Notes under the pieces: model-generated
Databases searched by the model: none
Told to the model about the DNA's origin: nothing
Seen by the model: only the letters and a program-made list of their open reading frames with translations
Shown here: positions 12,075-19,981 of the stretch, piece after piece
How positions within the stretch are numbered: position 1 is the stretch's first letter
How the letters are laid out: each line of letters begins with the position of its first letter
Source: Corynebacterium resistens DSM 45100
Lineage (GTDB): Bacteria; Actinomycetota; Actinomycetes; Mycobacteriales; Mycobacteriaceae
NCBI RefSeq assembly: GCF_000177535.2
Contig: NC_015673.1
Location: forward strand, 1-64,000
DNA: 64,000 nucleotides
Direction: 5' to 3'
Position numbers and translations under genes: made by a program

Positions 12075-13667
12075 TCAAGCCACACCCGGACGTCGCCTAA
12101 AAGGTTGCGCGTCTGGGTGTAAATTCCTTCTTTGGCTTCTGTGTGAAAGGTGCCCATCGGGAGGCTCCCATCGCACCTTGCTTGCTTCACGGGAGCTATT
12201 GGTTTCACGGGAATTATTGGTCATGGACGTTTGGTTCTCTGTCCTCGAATAGCTTCTCCAACGATCAGTTCTTATTCGGCGATCGTCAGTTTGCGAATGG
12301 ACATGTTTATCCACCAGCGTGAGGTTGTCGAGGTTGGTCTCACCACCAGATTCCCAACTTCGAATGTGGTGGATATCGCAGAATGCGGCCGGTGCGCTAG
12401 TCCCCGGCGCTGTGCTGATTCTTTCTTCCCCTAACAACGCTAGGTACTGGCTCAATGATCCCAATCTTCGGGATCTTCCCAAGTGCAAGGTCTGTTCCTC
12501 TAGATCAAGAATCTGAAGGTAGAAGTCGGTACACTCCACGCCACCGATGAGCGACTCTAATGAACAGTGAATCCCGCCGTCGGTAAAGGCATCCCCGCTT
12601 TGCTGCATGAGCTCCTGCAGAGTGGTTACCGCCACGAGTGTGGTTGAGCCTCGGCGGGGTGTCAGCCCTCGGGAGCTTATCGCAGGAACGGTAGAACTGA
12701 AGTCGCCATTCCAGGCCTCGGCTTCAACATCGTTGCACGTGGAGCCCGATTCACGATTACTCCAAGACTCCCCATTGTCACGACAAAATCCGCCAAAAAC
12801 GGCTGCTTCAAGCGCATCATGTCGCCGCTGCTCTGGAGAACGCGGGTCAGTGACCGAGTCGAAGGGGGTTCCTCCATCGCTACCACCATCATTAGGAGCG
12901 GCACACATACGATCGGCAAGATCACCTGCTTTGGCATAGTCAGCAAAAAGACGCTGCAAAGCAGCCGCAAAGCGTGGTGAAACTTTGCCACGAATTGAAC
13001 TCATTCCATCGGGCCCTTGCTTGCCCACTGTGATGCTACGAAGACGAGCTCGATCGTCGTCATTGTATTCATCCTGACCGATCATTTTCCGGAGATGCAG
13101 GCCCAAGCTGTCCACAGCATTGGGACCACCTTGTTCGATGAGTGCTGCTATATACCCATCTGCGGCTTTTGCCACTTCAGTTTGAAGCTTTGCCGGCAGA
13201 CTTTTCACAGCCCGATGGACTTTAGCTGCAGTATATTGGCCTGCTTTTCCTTCGCGTGCGAGTCCAGCAAATTGCGGCATGTACAGGCTCGATCCACCGC
13301 TTGCAGATTCTGGAGGACATAAAACCGAAAACGCTTGCACTCGCTCCCGGGCATCACGGGCGGAAACCCTACACTCACGATTGAGCCATTGAACCCGCTT
13401 ATGTTCCTTCAGGGGCAGGTCATTATCGAACGCGCTTATGAAATCAGCATCGATCGCAGCCATCTGATTACGCACAGCCTCCAGGCGCCCATAGGCTTCT
13501 CGCGCCATATCTAATGAAAGTGATTGCCATCCGGCCTCACCGTTATCTAGCATCGATGCGATCGCTGCTTCAATCTGGTTTAGCCCTGCTAACAGGTTAT
13601 TTTGGGTATCGACGCCAAATTCCGCGGTCAAAACTGCATCCGTTTGCGTTGAATTGGATTCGACCAC
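12075..13667 (-). CDS. HNH-endonuclease-like protein of the DUF222/13E12 type
   Basis: The 530-residue protein has an Ala/Arg-rich helical N-terminal region of the kind found in mycobacterial 13E12/DUF222 repeat proteins and a C-terminal HNH-like motif CDIHHIRSWESGGETNLDNL at about 427-446. The usual second Cys and final His pair of the zinc-binding part is not obvious (LVDKHVH in their place), so nuclease activity is uncertain. The tail after about 460 is Asn/Ser/Arg-rich and poorly conserved. The frame opens with GTG at 13667. Such genes occur in many copies in Corynebacterium and are thought to be mobile; this one separates the gyrA operon from the tRNA pair. Confidence 0.75.
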   Translation of the reverse strand: MVESNSTQTDAVLTAEFGVDTQNNLLAGLNQIEAAIASMLDNGEAGWQSLSLDMAREAYGRLEAVRNQMAAIDADFISAFDNDLPLKEHKRVQWLNRECRVSARDARERVQAFSVLCPPESASGGSSLYMPQFAGLAREGKAGQYTAAKVHRAVKSLPAKLQTEVAKAADGYIAALIEQGGPNAVDSLGLHLRKMIGQDEYNDDDRARLRSITVGKQGPDGMSSIRGKVSPRFAAALQRLFADYAKAGDLADRMCAAPNDGGSDGGTPFDSVTDPRSPEQRRHDALEAAVFGGFCRDNGESWSNRESGSTCNDVEAEAWNGDFSSTVPAISSRGLTPRRGSTTLVAVTTLQELMQQSGDAFTDGGIHCSLESLIGGVECTDFYLQILDLEEQTLHLGRSRRLGSLSQYLALLGEERISTAPGTSAPAAFCDIHHIRSWESGGETNLDNLTLVDKHVHSQTDDRRIRTDRWRSYSRTENQTSMTNNSRETNSSREASKVRWEPPDGHLSHRSQRRNLHPDAQPFRRRPGVA

Positions 13668-13947
13668 GACGCCCCCTATCGTTGTTGTCTCGAGTTGAGA
13701 TTCCTCGCCTCAACTCATCCGCAGCTTCTTCCCCTCAATGCACATTAGCCTACCTGTTCGAATTAACCCGCGCAAGACCCCGCCCAAAAAACTTCGAAGT
13801 TTCTTTGAATGGCAGCTGTGGGCAAGCCGGCGTCGAAAACAAAAGAGAAAAGCCGCGAAACTGCGCAGTGAGAAGAAGGGAAAAAGGGCTTTGACATGCC
13901 GATTTGGTTCTATGTAAGGGATGTGGGTACAGTATCTCTTGTTCGAA

Positions 13948-14024
13948 GGGCCTATAGCTCAGGCGGTTAGAGCGCTTCGCTGATAACGAAGAGGTCGGAG
14001 GTTCAAGTCCTCCTAGGCCCACCA
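13948..14024 (+). tRNA. tRNA-Ile (GAU anticodon)
   Basis: A full cloverleaf is visible: acceptor arms GGGCCTA/TAGGCCC, D-arm GCTCAGGCGGTTAGAGC, anticodon stem CTTCG/CGAAG with loop CTGATAA (anticodon GAT), and T-arm GGAGGTTCAAGTCCTCC. CCA is encoded at 14022-14024. In this genus tRNA-Ile and tRNA-Ala are typically adjacent downstream of gyrA. Confidence 0.97.
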
Positions 14025-14080
14025 ATCGAACAACCTAGATTTTGAACTAGCTTTCCTATCCGCTAAAGTTTCAAATCTAT

Positions 14081-14153
14081 GGGGCATTAGCTCAATTGGT
14101 AGAGCATCTGCTTTGCAAGCAGAAGGTCAGGAGTTCGATTCTCCTATGCTCCA
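14081..14153 (+). tRNA. tRNA-Ala (UGC anticodon)
   Basis: Acceptor arms GGGGCAT and ATGCTCC pair with a G-U at the third position, the alanine identity element. The anticodon stem-loop CTGCTTTGCAAGCAG carries TGC, and the T-arm is AGGAGTTCGATTCTCCT. CCA is not encoded (ACTT follows). An integrase gene begins 138 bp downstream, so the 3' end of this tRNA is the likely integration target of the accessory region. Confidence 0.97.
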
Positions 14154-14160
14154 CTTACGG

Positions 14161-14196
14161 AAAACCCGCAGGTCGCAAATGACCAGCGGGTTTTCT
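14161..14196 (+). terminator. Intrinsic terminator of the tRNA-Ile/tRNA-Ala unit
   Basis: AAAACCCGC (14161-14169) pairs perfectly with GCGGGTTTT (14186-14194), followed by CTTC. The GC-rich stem with a U-rich end just after tRNA-Ala is a standard Rho-independent terminator. Confidence 0.85.
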
Positions 14197-14290
14197 TCAT
14201 TCTCGCTGTTCAGCACCGTGTTACCCTCTAACCTCAAACGGTCAGATTGGGACACGAAATGAACCCCGTAGTAGAAAGTTGGGGGAAGGA

Positions 14291-15577
14291 ATGGCGAGGC
14301 ATCGCAGGGCCTTTGGAAAGGTCGTCAAGAAGAATAAGCGTTTCTACGCGGAGTACCCCGGCCCAGACGGTCGTCGTCATACGCCCGGCCGTTCTTTCGA
14401 CACGAAGACTGACGCGGAAGGTTGGCTGTCCCAAGAGAAGCGTCTCTTGGACCTAGAGACTTGGACGCCGCCGAAGTCTCGACGAGAAGAAAAAGCGCGT
14501 GAGAGTGTCACCGTGGGGGACTGGCTAGATAAATACCATGACATTCTTGAGCAGCGTTCCGAGCCGATTGAGCCGTCTACTGCGCTCAATTACCGCCGAG
14601 TCACTCGCGTTCGCATTACTGAACCGATTTCCCCAGCGGACAAAGATAAGGACGTGACAGCGCTCAAAGACATTCAGCTAAAGGACCTAGAGACTGCCGA
14701 CGTCTACAGGTGGTGGGACGCTGTTCAGCGGTGTTTCCCTGATGGACGAACAACCAACCGGCAGGCCTATGTGCGCCTTAAGGCGGCTTGCGCCGAGGCG
14801 GTGGGCCGCAAAATGATCCCCTCTAATCCGGTTGACATTCCAGAAGCAGGTAAACCACTCACTCCGGCAGAAAAGTATTTGCCGAGTGATGCCGAGATTG
14901 CTGCAATCATTGGCTCCATGCCGGACCGGTACAAGGCTGTAACGTCGTTGATTCTTCACCATGGGTTCCGAGTCGGCGAAGCGGTAGCAGTCGAAAATCA
15001 CCATGTCAGAGTTGAGCCGACCCCTGCACCGTTCATGCCCCGCCTAACGGTCACCGTTGAACAGAATGCCCAGCGGATACCCAAGACCGAGGCCAAGAAG
15101 ACACACATGCTCGTGCAATCTCCCAAAACCAAAGCGGGTTACAGGACCGTGCCTATCATGTCTACGGACGTTCCCCTTTTTCTCCGGCACAACCTTCTTC
15201 ACGCTTCCAAGAAGGCAACAATGGTTCCTGTCCTTGCATCTCCTACCGCGAGCAAGGCTATTCGAAACAAAATCGCGGACCGACCTTTGAAGCTCTACAC
15301 GTCTGACCATGAAGGACGGCCGTTAATGGATACCACCTTTCGGAGCCTTCTAAAACAGGCAGAGAAGGATGCTGGGGTGACGATTGACATTGACCCGCAT
15401 TGTGGCCGAAACTGGCTTATTACTCGCCTTGCAGAGCAAGGAGCGCACTTGAAGGAGTTTGGCGCTCTATTAGGCCAGGAGGACGTGCAAACAATCCTTA
15501 ACGTCTACATGAAGGCTAGGCCCGAGCGCACCACGAGCTTGATGGAACAAGTCAATCGGTCTCTAGAGGCGCGTTAG
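14291..15577 (+). CDS. Site-specific tyrosine recombinase (integrase)
   Basis: This phage/ICE-type integrase of 428 residues has an N-terminal arm-type DNA-binding region, a SAM-like core-binding domain (about 75-180) and a C-terminal catalytic domain with Arg227 (LHHGFRVGEA), His370 and Arg373 (DPHCGRNW) and nucleophile Tyr406 (LNVYMKA). The usual second His/Trp box reads LLGQE, so one supporting residue departs from consensus. I prefer ATG 14291 to the upstream TTG 14279 because GGGGGAAGGA precedes it. Its position next to tRNA-Ala and upstream of an excisionase-like gene points to an integrated element, much of which has since been lost or rearranged. Confidence 0.92.
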   Translation: MARHRRAFGKVVKKNKRFYAEYPGPDGRRHTPGRSFDTKTDAEGWLSQEKRLLDLETWTPPKSRREEKARESVTVGDWLDKYHDILEQRSEPIEPSTALNYRRVTRVRITEPISPADKDKDVTALKDIQLKDLETADVYRWWDAVQRCFPDGRTTNRQAYVRLKAACAEAVGRKMIPSNPVDIPEAGKPLTPAEKYLPSDAEIAAIIGSMPDRYKAVTSLILHHGFRVGEAVAVENHHVRVEPTPAPFMPRLTVTVEQNAQRIPKTEAKKTHMLVQSPKTKAGYRTVPIMSTDVPLFLRHNLLHASKKATMVPVLASPTASKAIRNKIADRPLKLYTSDHEGRPLMDTTFRSLLKQAEKDAGVTIDIDPHCGRNWLITRLAEQGAHLKEFGALLGQEDVQTILNVYMKARPERTTSLMEQVNRSLEAR

Positions 15578-15759
15578 AAAGCCGCGCGAATACGCGAGCC
15601 ATTGAGTCTCACTCGCGCGCATATTGAGTTTTGGATCGTCCCTGATTGCCCTGCTTGGGAGGTGTGCCACTTTGTACGCGCCTCTACGTTTTAGATCATT
15701 TGTGCTATAGGGTTGAACCTGTAGTTAATTCATCACTGTGACTTTAGAGGTTGTTTGTT

Positions 15760-16035
15760 ATGGCTGAACTGCCGACTCTTGGAGAATTGATTCCTGCTCG
15801 CGAGTTTGCCTCCGCCACCGATTCGCATATTCGTACGATTCAACGTTTGTGCAATTCCGGCGACCTTCCCGCTATCAAGGTCGGAGCCAAATGGTTCGTG
15901 CTCGGTAACGAACTGTTGGCAACCTCACGTGCGCGCGTGCTCGGAACCGAAGGCAACTATGACGGATTACCTGCACTCGAAGTTATCGACGAAGGAGATT
16001 CAAATGACAGAGCTACGCTTCACCAATTCGAATGA
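15760..16035 (+). CDS. Excisionase-like / helix-turn-helix (HTH_17) protein
   Basis: The 91-residue protein has a short winged-helix-type motif near its N-terminus: ELIPAREFASATDSHIRTIQ, then LCNSGDLPAIKVGAKWFV, the pattern of MerR-like excisionase (HTH_17) domains. The ATG at 15760 is favoured by AGAGG at 15746-15750. Upstream at about 15705 GCTATAG could be a -10 element. It lies 182 bp after the integrase in the same direction, so a role as recombination directionality factor is likely but not proven. It overlaps the next gene by 32 bp. Confidence 0.7.
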   Translation: MAELPTLGELIPAREFASATDSHIRTIQRLCNSGDLPAIKVGAKWFVLGNELLATSRARVLGTEGNYDGLPALEVIDEGDSNDRATLHQFE

Positions 16036-16645
16036 TCCCGCCTACCGCGATCTGTTCAGGCAAGCTATGGCACGCCGGGGTGTCCACCCCTCTCAGTACG
16101 ATCTAGACCGCCTAGCGGGCGATATGTGGCGCCTGGTTGCGCCGGGCGACCGCGTTGTATCGGCGGAGTACATGATTTCGCACCTGCCCGATGGTGTTGA
16201 CCTTCATGGGGCGCTTCCTGCCTATCGTGTAGGCGCTTCCCGTCATGTTCCGGGGTTGCCATCTCCGGCCGAGATTGAGGGCAGCGACTATCAACCGTTC
16301 GGCATGCAGTCAGTCGTTCCTGGGCTGACTCATGGTGCCTTCTGTGCCGTAGTAGAAGGCCTTCGCGCTCATGTGGAGCGTCTCACAGCCGATAACGCTC
16401 GCGCATACAGGCTCACAGACTTGGCAATTGATCTGCTGGATCATTCCGGCGCCTCGATACCTCTCGATGATCCGCGCGGATACGCGCGCCGGGTAGCGGG
16501 CCGTCTGGGCCTCGAAGAACTAACCGAACTGGTCACCCGATACGTGGTAGGCACCTCGTACCGCTGGGAAGGTGAACCGATCCCCGTGGTTCCCGAGACC
16601 ACCGCAGCCGGAGGGTCTCTTAGTCTTGCTGGAAACGCCTTCTAG
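16004..16645 (+). CDS. Hypothetical protein of the integrated element
   Basis: The start is ATG 16004, set by a strong GAAGGAGA at 15991-15998 inside the end of the preceding gene. The 213-residue product is soluble and acidic, without signal peptide or membrane segment. It has no motif I recognise; the segment LTHGAFCAVVEGLRAHVERL looks like an amphipathic helix. The 32-bp overlap with the HTH gene indicates co-expression, so it may belong to the excision, replication or regulation functions of the element. Confidence 0.7.
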   Translation: MTELRFTNSNDPAYRDLFRQAMARRGVHPSQYDLDRLAGDMWRLVAPGDRVVSAEYMISHLPDGVDLHGALPAYRVGASRHVPGLPSPAEIEGSDYQPFGMQSVVPGLTHGAFCAVVEGLRAHVERLTADNARAYRLTDLAIDLLDHSGASIPLDDPRGYARRVAGRLGLEELTELVTRYVVGTSYRWEGEPIPVVPETTAAGGSLSLAGNAF

Positions 16646-16848
16646 CTCGTCAGTTCGGTATAGCGAGCAAAGAGTAGTTCTTGGCGCTGGCGCTCCGTGG
16701 TGAGCTTGCGCGTGGCCCCGAAGGCCGCGCATAGTTCAGCCCAGAATGATTGCGCGTATTTTTTCTCGATTCCCCCTTGCCCCTGCTCTTTCCACGAATC
16801 TAGGCGCTCGCGCCACTCCTGCTTGAACCTCGTCAAGTTGGAGCGCAT
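16642..16848 (-). pseudogene. Remnant of a large DNA-methyltransferase/restriction gene
   Basis: This 68-residue frame resembles the two ends of a YeeA/MmeI-like class I DNA methyltransferase joined together. Residues 1-43, with IEKKYAQSFWAELCAAFG, look like the N-terminal lead-in of that family, and residues 44-68 (RKLTTERQRQELLFARY) look like its C-terminus. An internal deletion between the two ends would explain it. It converges with and overlaps the stop of the preceding gene, and no good ribosome site precedes the ATG. The assignment is from memory of family end sequences and needs a search. Confidence 0.45.
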
Positions 16849-16910
16849 TGTCGCGTTGTCGATCTTTTGCGGTGGCAGGGCAGTTGTTATGCCACAAAAT
16901 TAGCAAGGCG

Positions 16911-16943
16911 ACCCGGCGCGGTTGGGGTGTTGCCGCGCTGGGT
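16911..16943 (-). terminator. Hairpin downstream of the 73-aa gene
   Basis: ACCCGGCGCGG (16911-16921) and CCGCGCTGGGT (16933-16943) form an 11-bp stem with one mismatch or wobble and an 11-nt loop, 14 bp past the stop of the gene at 16957-17178. On the - strand it is followed by a TTGCTAATTTTG stretch, suiting a terminator. Confidence 0.5.
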
Positions 16944-16956
16944 AATTGGTTTCCAG

Positions 16957-17178
16957 TCAGGCTAGTAGCTCGTCCATTTCGCTCTCGCTGATTTTGCCCG
17001 TCGCCAGCGCGATGGTGATTTCCTCGAAGATGGACGGGGGAGTCCATTTCACGTCGTTCAGATCCGGTTGGCTGTACGGTGGCCGCGGCTTGGTCATTCC
17101 TTCCCGTTTGCGTGCCACTTCGGCCTTGACCTGCTCGGCTGTCGCTTTGCCTGCCAGATAGTCCTTGAATACTGTCAC
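16957..17178 (-). CDS. Small hypothetical protein (73 aa)
   Basis: The frame starts at GTG 17178, supported by a strong GGGGAGG just upstream on the - strand. The product is charged and helical (EQVKAEVARKREGM in the first half; EEITIALATGKISESEMDELL at the end), without a recognised domain. A 33-residue frame ends 18 bp upstream in the same direction, so the two may be a small operon. The size, charge and location in a mobile region would suit an antitoxin or phage accessory protein, but nothing in the sequence proves it. Confidence 0.55.
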   Translation of the reverse strand: MTVFKDYLAGKATAEQVKAEVARKREGMTKPRPPYSQPDLNDVKWTPPSIFEEITIALATGKISESEMDELLA

Positions 17179-17195
17179 CGTGGCCTCCCCGTTGG

Positions 17196-17297
17196 TTAGT
17201 ACTGGGTTGTTCCGAGGGCTGCGAGTTGGCAGACTTCATCGCCGACGATGAGGCCGCATCGAAGGATTGCGCTGGTCTTTTGTGGGCTGACAGACAT
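17196..17297 (-). CDS. Possible 33-residue micro-ORF
   Basis: The frame runs from ATG 17297 to TAA 17196. AGAGGGGA lies a few bases upstream of the ATG on the - strand, an unusually good ribosome site for so short a frame. The product has a hydrophobic centre (SAILRCGLIVGDEVCQLAAL) with two Cys. It precedes the 73-aa gene by 17 bp. It could be a leader peptide, a truncated remnant or a small toxin-like peptide. Confidence 0.35.
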   Translation of the reverse strand: MSVSPQKTSAILRCGLIVGDEVCQLAALGTTQY

Positions 17298-17382
17298 ATC
17301 TTTTCCCCTCTTGTTCCAAGTCTATTCTAGGCGCTGTGGGGTTGCCCGCAAATCGTGGACACGTAGTGGAGCTACCTAGTGG

Positions 17383-18282
17383 TTAGGCAGCTATTTCTTT
17401 TCTGCTGGTGGTTGAACCGGTGTGGTTCTCGAAGTCGACGGGGCTGACCATCCCCAGTGCGGAGTGCCGACGCCGACGGTTGTAGACGACTTCAATCCAG
17501 TAGGCAACGGTCTTGCGCGCGCCATCACGGGTCGCCCAGCGCTTGCGGTCGTAAAACTCGGTTTTAAGCGTCGACCAGAAGGACTCGGCCATCGCGTTAT
17601 CAAAGCACACACCAGTACGCCCCACAGACTGAGCAATGCCCAGGCTGCGGCACACCTCCCAGAGCTTCTCACTGGTAAATTGCGTTCCACGGTCAGCGTG
17701 AAACACCAGTCCTTCAGGAACGTCATCGCGCAGCGTATGCGCCATCCGCAGGGCCCGTTCGACCAGGTATGTATCTTGCACACTATCCATAGCCCAGCCC
17801 AGCACCCTGCGGGAATGGCCGTCGCGGACCGCGCACAAGTACAACCAACCTTCACCGGTGCGCAAGTAGGTAATATCCGACATCCACACCCGGTTGAGCT
17901 CACCAGTATCAAACATGCGTTTAACCAGGTCAGGAAGTGTGGATTTACGCTTGGCGTGAATCGTTGTCACTGGAACGAAAGCACGCGGTGAAATTCCTTC
18001 AATGCCCATCATGCGCATCCGCTTAGCCACAGTCTTGCGATTCAAGGTGATCTGGTAGCGCTCGGCGAGCTCTGCGGTGATCCGCGGAGCACCGTAAACC
18101 TCATCGGAGTCTTTCCAAATCTGATGAATCTTGCGGTCAACGCCATCGTAAAATGCAGCACGATCATCTTTTCCGGATAGTCGTTTCTGCTGTGCATGGG
18201 CCCATTTGTAGTATCCAGACCGAGATACTTTTAATAGTCGTGCCATGCGTTTGATGCTGTAGTTCGCCTTCTCCTGCTGCAT
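17383..18282 (-). CDS. IS3-family transposase OrfB (DDE integrase core)
   Basis: The 299-residue protein has an HTH_21-like N-terminus (SIKRMARLLKVSRSGYYKW) and an rve integrase core with the DDE residues in WMSDITYL, FHADRGTQF and CFDNAMAESFW, followed by the YNRRRRHSALGMVSP ending typical of IS3-family OrfB. Its ATG shares one base with the stop of orfA (TAATG), so expression is by coupling or as an OrfAB frameshift fusion. The frame is intact, so this copy may be active. Confidence 0.93.
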   Translation of the reverse strand: MQQEKANYSIKRMARLLKVSRSGYYKWAHAQQKRLSGKDDRAAFYDGVDRKIHQIWKDSDEVYGAPRITAELAERYQITLNRKTVAKRMRMMGIEGISPRAFVPVTTIHAKRKSTLPDLVKRMFDTGELNRVWMSDITYLRTGEGWLYLCAVRDGHSRRVLGWAMDSVQDTYLVERALRMAHTLRDDVPEGLVFHADRGTQFTSEKLWEVCRSLGIAQSVGRTGVCFDNAMAESFWSTLKTEFYDRKRWATRDGARKTVAYWIEVVYNRRRRHSALGMVSPVDFENHTGSTTSRKEIAA

Positions 18283-18599
18283 TAGTTCGAGCTTTTCTGC
18301 TCGCGTTGCTTCGCGGCGAAGAAGGCTGTCGCTTTTGACAAAAACTCGTTGTCCATCTTGGCTTCAGCCAACTCACGGCGCAGGCGAGCATTCTCAGCAC
18401 GCAGATCAGCCTCGCTCATCCCATCTGAAGCTCCTCGGCATTCACGCTCGAGTTTGACCCATCGGCCTAAAAGCCCGGCGGAAACACCGATTTCCTTAGC
18501 CACATGAGCGATCGGTCGCTCCGACTCGATTACCAGGTTCGCGGCTTCACGCCGGTACTCCGGTGTGTACTTCTTGCGCTGTTGACTCACAATGAACAT
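18282..18599 (-). CDS. IS3-family transposase OrfA (helix-turn-helix)
   Basis: The 105-residue protein begins with KYTPEYRREAANLVIESE, the HTH_Tnp_1 signature, followed by a leucine-zipper-like coiled coil (RAENARLRRELAEAKMDNEFLSKA). It binds the element ends together with OrfB. An A-rich stretch (CAGAAAAGC) near its end could allow -1 slippage into orfB; I cannot tell from sequence whether it does. Confidence 0.93.
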   Translation of the reverse strand: MFIVSQQRKKYTPEYRREAANLVIESERPIAHVAKEIGVSAGLLGRWVKLERECRGASDGMSEADLRAENARLRRELAEAKMDNEFLSKATAFFAAKQREQKSSN

Positions 18600-18640
18600 C
18601 CTCTCCTACGGACACAAGATCCGTACAAATAGGGTGTCCA

Positions 18641-19266
18641 CTAAACGAGGGTAACCTCAGGGCGTAGATGGCTTTGCCGGCGTCGGTGCGTGGTCGTGAT
18701 GTGGTGTAGTGGCGGATGACGCGTTGCGCATGGACGAGGCATTGTTGGATCATCGCGTTCGGCCAGCAGGCTTTAATCGCAGTAAGTGCGCCTTGTCCGC
18801 CGTCGAGGACCACACATAACGGTTCGGCGATACCGCGCAGTAGTTGTGTGTAGGCGTGGGCGGTTTCGTGTTTGGTCCAGTGCCAGGAGATGACGTGGTC
18901 ACGGCTTGCGGCTACCAGTAGGCATCCGGCGGTGGTGTAGGTGCCGTCGATGAAGATTTGGTCGTAGACCCGGTTGGGGTCTGGGGTGTTGGGTACATCG
19001 ATGAGCCACAACGAGGTGAACCGGCGGTCGAGCGTGCGCCGGGAGATGTTCAAGGTGTCGGCTATGTCGGTGAGAGAAGCCGTGCCGGTGACGTAGGCGT
19101 GAAATGCTTTGAAATCCCGGGTGCGGGTCTGATCGGGACGGTGGTGCGTGGTGGAGGTTCCGCAGTCAGGGTTTTTACACCGCCACCTGGTTGTCCCTTT
19201 GGTTGTGGTGCCGTTTTTCTTCATTTGCCCAGTACATACGGGGCATCGTGGTCTGTTTGGTGTCAC
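18641..19266 (-). pseudogene. Truncated IS1249-like (IS256-family) transposase
   Basis: From GTG 19266 the frame gives the zinc-ribbon start (RPRCPVCTGQMKKNGTTTKG), the HTH, and the first part of the mutator-type catalytic domain (VYDQIFIDGTYT, VVLDGGQGALTAIKACWP), matching the intact copy at 21755-22933 up to TDAGKAIYAL. There it runs into the IS3 end and stops by read-through into foreign sequence. The C-terminal half, with the final acidic catalytic residue, is lost, so it cannot transpose itself. Confidence 0.85.
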
Positions 19267-19428
19267 CGGCAAAGCTAACCAGCATCCGGCTACCACACTG
19301 GGGCGCCGTTCCGGTGGATTGAAGGAAATTCGGGCCCGAATAAGGGCTGGAACCTTATTCAAGCCCGGTTTACATAGTCTGATCAGCGGATATGCTGGAA
19401 ATCAGACACACTTTTTGTCACTTAACCC
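18641..19428 (-). mobile_element. Remnant of an IS1249-like element cut by the IS3 element
   Basis: The outer end is recognisable at 19399-19428, where AATCAGACACACTTTTTGTC followed by ACTTAACCC matches the inverted end of the intact IS1249-type copy at 22951-22980. The other end is missing: the sequence stops at the IS3 boundary and its continuation is not found on the far side. It differs considerably from the intact copy in protein sequence, so it is a separate, older IS and not a recent duplicate. Confidence 0.8.
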
Positions 19429-19440
19429 AACAAAGACATC

Positions 19441-19480
19441 ATAAGGTGCGAATCTCTTCCAGAAGAGATTCGCACCTTAT
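19441..19480. terminator. 18-bp perfect hairpin at the end of the four-gene operon
   Basis: ATAAGGTGCGAATCTCTT (19441-19458) and its exact complement (19463-19480) enclose a 4-nt loop. It lies 13 bp past the stop of the last gene on the - strand and 13 bp from the IS1249-like remnant. Placement and stability suit a transcription terminator, although no long T-run follows on the - strand. Confidence 0.75.
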
Positions 19481-19492
19481 GATCAATTTAGA

Positions 19493-19981
19493 TCAATCTT
19501 TGAGGCAAAAGAATGTCTCTCTGAGGTATCGCTCGAGGGATTTTAGATCTGGAACGAATTTGCTGGCCGTCGATACCAGTGCAAGATTTTCGGTGTTTTC
19601 TGACACTAGAACTATGTGAGCTCCCCCGAGATGGGCAGCGTATAATTCCATTGCCGTGCCCATGCTTAGGGTGCTCAAGGGTAGATAGCCCACTACGAGC
19701 TCGCAGTTTCCGACTTCCTTAGTTGCCAGAAGGAACTCCTCCTTGATCGCTGTAATATCTTGTTCTGCAGGAGAGTCCCCTTGTTTGCTGGATCTGAGGA
19801 TCCGAGACGCGATCTGTGTGACTTTTTGGTCAGGATGGAACTGTACACAATTAGGGAATAGTTCCAGGACCACCTGAGAGATTTCGGTTCGATACCCTTG
19901 AGGCTCTCGGTGGTCGGCTTTTCCATGCGCTTGAATAGGACCAACTATGCAGAAATTACGTGGGGTAGATGGGCTATTCAT
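19493..19981 (-). CDS. Nucleoside 2-deoxyribosyltransferase-like protein
   Basis: The 162-residue protein has the Rossmann-like pattern of the nucleoside 2-deoxyribosyltransferase family: a GPIQ loop near the N-terminus and, at about 95-122, the strand-helix CELVVGYLPLSTLSMGTAMELYAA, where SMGT..E is the family signature with the catalytic Glu position. Such enzymes exchange bases or hydrolyse N-glycosidic bonds; related folds also occur in tailoring enzymes. It overlaps the preceding gene by 8 bp and is the last gene of a four-gene operon. The fold assignment is good, the substrate is unknown. Confidence 0.65.
   Translation of the reverse strand: MNSPSTPRNFCIVGPIQAHGKADHREPQGYRTEISQVVLELFPNCVQFHPDQKVTQIASRILRSSKQGDSPAEQDITAIKEEFLLATKEVGNCELVVGYLPLSTLSMGTAMELYAAHLGGAHIVLVSENTENLALVSTASKFVPDLKSLERYLRETFFCLKD

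Larger units (their letters stand above)
17356..18640 (-). mobile_element. IS3-family insertion sequence
   Basis: About 1,285 bp bounded by TGGACAC ends (17356-17362 and, inverted, 18634-18640) and carrying overlapping orfA and orfB on the - strand. The inserted side at 18641 cuts into an IS1249-like transposase. The left side abuts unrelated sequence, and no 3-bp target duplication is seen (TCG versus CTA), so insertion was followed or accompanied by an adjacent deletion. Exact ends are uncertain by a few bases because only the 7-bp inverted core is obvious. Confidence 0.85.

Noticed and set aside
13750..14025. A 91-codon - strand frame starting MVGLGGLEPPTSSLSAKRS across tRNA-Ile
   Set aside because: It is antisense to the tRNA; this peptide is a well-known false prediction arising from tRNA sequence.
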